In this document: positions 62,101 through 64,000 of the stretch, one piece after another
How positions within the stretch are numbered: the first letter of the stretch is position 1
How the letters are laid out: every line of letters begins with the position of its first letter
NCBI RefSeq assembly: GCF_000241345.1
Contig: NZ_BAED01000026.1
Location: 1-64,000 of the forward strand
Reading direction: 5' to 3'
Origin: Gordonia amarae NBRC 15530
GTDB lineage: Bacteria > Actinomycetota > Actinomycetes > Mycobacteriales > Mycobacteriaceae
Length of the DNA stretch: 64,000 bases
The notes under the pieces: model-generated
What the model saw: only the letters and a program-made list of their open reading frames with translations
Told to the model about the DNA's origin: nothing
Database searches by the model: none
Translations under genes and position numbers: made by a program

Positions 62101-62553
62101 GTGTTCGCCGCCCTCACCGCCGCCATCCTCGCCGGGGTGCCGTCGCTGTCGGTGACGTTCCTGGCGTTCTCCACCGAGGTCGTCGACCTCAGCGAGCACG
62201 TCGACGACCCCCTCGCACTGCTGATGGAGATCCGGGTGGGCGGCGGCACCTCCATCCAGGCCGGCCTGGCCGCCGCCACGGACCGCGTTCGCGTTCCCAA
62301 ACGTACTCTGCTGGTGCTGATCTCCGACTTCGAGGAAGGCGGGTCCACGGCACCGATGATCGCCGCGATCACCCATCTCGCCGGATCGGGCGTCAGCATG
62401 CTCGGCTGCGCCGCCCTCGACGACACCGGGGTGGCCCGCTACCACGTCGGCACCGCCACCGCGGCCGCCGCCGCCGGGATGCCGGTATCGGCGGTCAGCC
62501 CCCTACGCCTCGCCGAGTGGGTGGCCGAGACGATCACGGGGCCTCGGTCATGA
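59152..62553 (+). CDS. DUF5682-VWA fusion protein (YehM-YehP-like)
   Basis: 1133 residues from GTG 59152, overlapping the ATPase stop. The N-terminal DUF5682 part opens with LLIGVRHHSPTLARVLPRLL, the family hallmark, and continues to about 800. Residues 965-1130 are a VWA domain with an intact MIDAS: DVSGSM (about 974-979), GGGTS (about 1030-1034) and SDFEEGG. In E. coli the two parts are separate genes (yehM, yehP); fusion here fixes them as one partner for the MoxR ATPase. The C-terminus RLAEWVAETITGPRS is duplicated in the next micro-ORF. Confidence 0.9.
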   Translation: MTGDPGVAVTAAVAALAGQRDPLLIGVRHHSPTLARVLPRLLEAAAPRVLAVELPAEAAGWVRWIGHPDTVPPVAFALADPGTDALSFYPLAAFSPEYVAVRWAHEHGVPVECIDLPAAVSRDVTPSSVASAPRPGVADALADLLGAQASVDSWDLLVESRGAGADPEAVRVAALAAGWALRADHRPDEDAENELREARMRTCLRAFDPGVVAVVGAFHAPALTTGMLADPAVEAADELLLQRFPADRNPVASLVPYGSAELDTRSGYPAGIADPAWQAAVLAHGDSPTELRAAATAALTDIGIEVRRRGHPCGTGEIAEAVRVAADLATLRGLPAPGRRELLEAMTGVYAQGDVFGRGRVVAGAAQRVLVGSERGQLAPGTPRSGLADDLDRRLAALRLPAAATELRLEPLRGNLDADREIFLRQLLAAGIAYGKPTAGTGAGGARTVGSRWSVAVTSATHASTEAAALFGVTVPQVAAARLRHTMRRDGDRPETAALVLRRALHCALDDLAAELITAVRRRFPHEAGLAELTETIALCDETLTGQFAGALDDGIAALRESLTGLRAELVPPVIRELDGLAGATDTGDAALLADTYRTLYRTSGDGPLRLRHTIIGFADGAASPLIQGAASALLAVGEDGRDLRPQVESLISGATDTERRDRLTGYVRGMLTAVPHLLSTAPEVFGAFHDVIAGLPDAGFVARLPTLRAAFDGLAPEVRERLLTETERATGVSSRRSGIDPELVAGWADDDQRAFDRLRALGLADAAFTPGVRWQLVLGRRRGGPNTAVQLGRSLDRLYGAPSTRIEAGLGIGGDEAPYPTVREWSADLAELFGADVRDDVLGAAAARGDAAAALALSPGTVRPSVELLTTMLSLSGGLPESALAGLRPLVRRCVDDLTKALATRLQPALRGLRTARPTRRNTRILDARRTIAANLSRVYRDAEGRNRVIAADTVFSERALRQPDWHLIIVVDVSGSMEPSTVFAALTAAILAGVPSLSVTFLAFSTEVVDLSEHVDDPLALLMEIRVGGGTSIQAGLAAATDRVRVPKRTLLVLISDFEEGGSTAPMIAAITHLAGSGVSMLGCAALDDTGVARYHVGTATAAAAAGMPVSAVSPLRLAEWVAETITGPRS

Positions 62554-62606
62554 TCGTACGCCTGGCCGAGTGGGTGGCCGAGACGATCACTGGGCCTCGG
62601 TCATGA
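62501..62606 (+). repeat. 53-bp tandem duplication at the VWA-SWIM junction
   Basis: Copies 62501-62553 and 62554-62606 share 49 of 53 bases. Both end GGGCCTCGGTCATGA, so each supplies an ATGA start/stop overlap. Same period as the array at 52911, with unrelated sequence. Confidence 0.96.
62550..62606 (+). CDS. Coupled micro-ORF at the VWA-SWIM junction (18 aa)
   Basis: Peptide MIVRLAEWVAETITGPRS, repeating the last 15 residues of the VWA protein. ATG overlaps the VWA stop and the TGA overlaps the SWIM start. No separate Shine-Dalgarno is visible, so reinitiation would be needed. Confidence 0.5.
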   Translation: MIVRLAEWVAETITGPRS

Positions 62607-64000
62607 GCGTGACACTCCCGGCCCTCGATCCCGCACTCGCCGCAGAGATCTCCGCGCTGCCGGACAGACTCGTCCGGCGGGCCACGAAACTCACCGAGCA
62701 GCAAGAGCAATGGCAGATCGAGGCCACCGGCGACCGTGTGCGGGTGACCATCGGCACCGCGACGGTGACCGTGACCCCACCGGGCGAGGTGGGCTGCGAC
62801 TGCCTGCTCGCACCGAACTGCGCGCACCGCGCCGCGGTCATCGCCTCCAGCCCGATCGCCGACGGCACCCCCGAAGCACCCGAAACCACCGCAGCACCCG
62901 AAGACACCGCCGCCTCACCGCCGCCCGGCAGCGGCGACGAGCAGTCCGGGCTCACCGAAACCCAGGACGCGGCACTGGTTTTCGCGGAGAAGACGGTCGG
63001 TACCGTCGTCGCCGCGGGAACAGCGGAACTCGCCGTCGCCGAACGCGCCCACCTCATGCGGGCGGTGCATCTGGCCCGCAACACGGGCCTGCACCGTGTT
63101 GCCGCCACGCTGACGGCGCTGCACGCCGATCCGTCGGTGAGCACCCTCAGGGATGCCACGCTCGCCGTGTACGAGCTCCGCCGGGCGGCCGACGCGTTGT
63201 CTGTCACCCGCCACGACGTCGGCACGGCCCGAAGGTCGTACGCGGTATCCGGCAGCCTGCGGCTCGACGGCCTGTGGTGCGAGCCGGTACTCACCGCGAG
63301 CGGCTACGCCGGGGTGGTCACCACCCTGACCGACGCCGACGGCACCCCGTACACCGTCAACACGGTGCGGCCGGGCGTCGCCGCCGACGTGCCGCGCGCC
63401 TACCGGACCCCCGCCGGGCTGGGTGACCTGCTCGCCACCCACGCCGAGATCAGCAGGGGCAGAATGCTCTTGACGTCGGCAACAGTGAGCGCCGAGGGCA
63501 GGCTCGGCACCGGCCGCAACGTCCGCGCCTCCCTGTCCGCCGCGCCGTCGTCACCACAAAGCCTGCCCGACGGCGTGATCGAGGTGACCGGCGAGGTCGT
63601 CGGGGCACAGCCGCGGGAAGGCACCGCCGCCCTCGTGCTGACCGGACCGTCGGGAAAGCGACTGGAGTTCCACCCGGCCCCGGCGGCAATGGAACTCGCG
63701 GCCACCGCGATGATCCGCGCGATCGCGGCACGACCGGGTACGCGGGTGACCGTGCGCGTGCGAGGCGCTCAGCTCCTCGCCGTCCGGCGTGATGCGGCTT
63801 TCTGGCCGGACGACGACGCCTGCGACTGGCTCTTCCCCGGACTCGACTCGCCCTCGGCGCCATCGCCGGCGGCCGTGCTCGCGCCCGCGGACGACGGTGC
63901 ACATTCCGCCGTCACCCCCGACGAGGTACTCGCCCGCTGGGCGAACCGGGTCGCCATCGCCGGCCGCCCCGCGCTGAGCCGCGGGGCCGCACAACTCGCC
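62603..64000 (+). CDS. SWIM zinc-finger protein (YehQ-like), 3' truncated by the window
   Basis: At least 466 residues; the frame stays open to the window end. SWIM motif C-D-C-x5-C-A-H at residues 65-75 (Cys65, Cys67, Cys73, His75), a predicted zinc finger for nucleic-acid or protein binding. A Pro/Ser/Thr-rich linker (about 90-125) separates it from a long region of beta segments (RSYAVSGSLRLDGLWCEPVL; TAALVLTGPSGKRLEFHPAP). SWIM proteins accompany MoxR-VWA systems as likely recognition subunits. It ends the visible operon; more genes may follow. Confidence 0.88.
   Translation, partial: MSVTLPALDPALAAEISALPDRLVRRATKLTEQQEQWQIEATGDRVRVTIGTATVTVTPPGEVGCDCLLAPNCAHRAAVIASSPIADGTPEAPETTAAPEDTAASPPPGSGDEQSGLTETQDAALVFAEKTVGTVVAAGTAELAVAERAHLMRAVHLARNTGLHRVAATLTALHADPSVSTLRDATLAVYELRRAADALSVTRHDVGTARRSYAVSGSLRLDGLWCEPVLTASGYAGVVTTLTDADGTPYTVNTVRPGVAADVPRAYRTPAGLGDLLATHAEISRGRMLLTSATVSAEGRLGTGRNVRASLSAAPSSPQSLPDGVIEVTGEVVGAQPREGTAALVLTGPSGKRLEFHPAPAAMELAATAMIRAIAARPGTRVTVRVRGAQLLAVRRDAAFWPDDDACDWLFPGLDSPSAPSPAAVLAPADDGAHSAVTPDEVLARWANRVAIAGRPALSRGAAQLA

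Overview
The window is one contiguous stretch of very GC-rich chromosome from a mycolic-acid actinobacterium (order Mycobacteriales). Gordonia or a close relative is my best guess; this is inferred from gene content and order, not from a search. Evidence includes a PonA2-type PBP followed by a metallophosphoesterase, PhoP/PhoR, OtsA/OtsB, two HbhA-type Lys/Ala/Pro-rich proteins, RamB beside isocitrate lyase, and a gene order between about 21 and 45 kb that largely repeats the M. tuberculosis Rv0465c-Rv0485 block in rearranged form.

Layout. 1-9.5 kb: 3' end of ponA2, metallophosphoesterase, a repeat-filled gap, a TetR regulator, purD, a small heptad-repeat protein, and a two-gene glycosyltransferase operon. 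9.7-15.9 kb: RecQ-family helicase, HIT protein, phoP-phoR, RidA, and a roadblock-like protein. 16-20.3 kb: tRNA-Thr(UGU) back to back with a ThrE-type exporter, a 55-residue protein, otsA and otsB (trehalose). 20.3-38.5 kb: transglutaminase-like protein, ROK regulator, SDR, L,D-transpeptidase, deoC, purU, a VapBC pair, DUF2993 membrane protein, nitrilase, methyltransferase, two DUF2505 proteins, murB, alpha/beta hydrolase, MerR regulator, DUF2516, long-tailed HbhA paralogue, XRE regulator and DUF445. 38.6-44.7 kb: ppk2, HbhA, fadB2, isocitrate lyase and divergent ramB. 44.7-51.3 kb: two paralogous secretory lipases, two DUF4189 proteins, an HNH endonuclease and a MaoC-type hydratase.

51.4-64 kb is the most unusual part: a tightly coupled operon of a CMD-family protein, DUF4132, a 1608-residue protein I do not recognise, a MoxR AAA+ ATPase, a DUF5682-VWA fusion and a SWIM zinc-finger protein that runs off the window. 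It resembles the E. coli yehI-yehL-yehM-yehP-yehQ locus and MoxR/VWA conflict-type systems. Three of its gene junctions contain tandem duplications. Two of them have an identical 53-bp period in unrelated sequence and create chains of 18-codon ORFs joined by 4-nt start/stop overlaps.

Regulatory reading. Two PhoP-box-like direct repeats (7-4-7) lie exactly 45 nt before phoP and before the glycosyltransferase operon. A RamB-like site lies between ramB and icl. A shared near-palindromic motif lies upstream of both hbhA-type loci. At least three dispersed repeat families sit in the intergenic gaps, mostly at 3' ends of genes.
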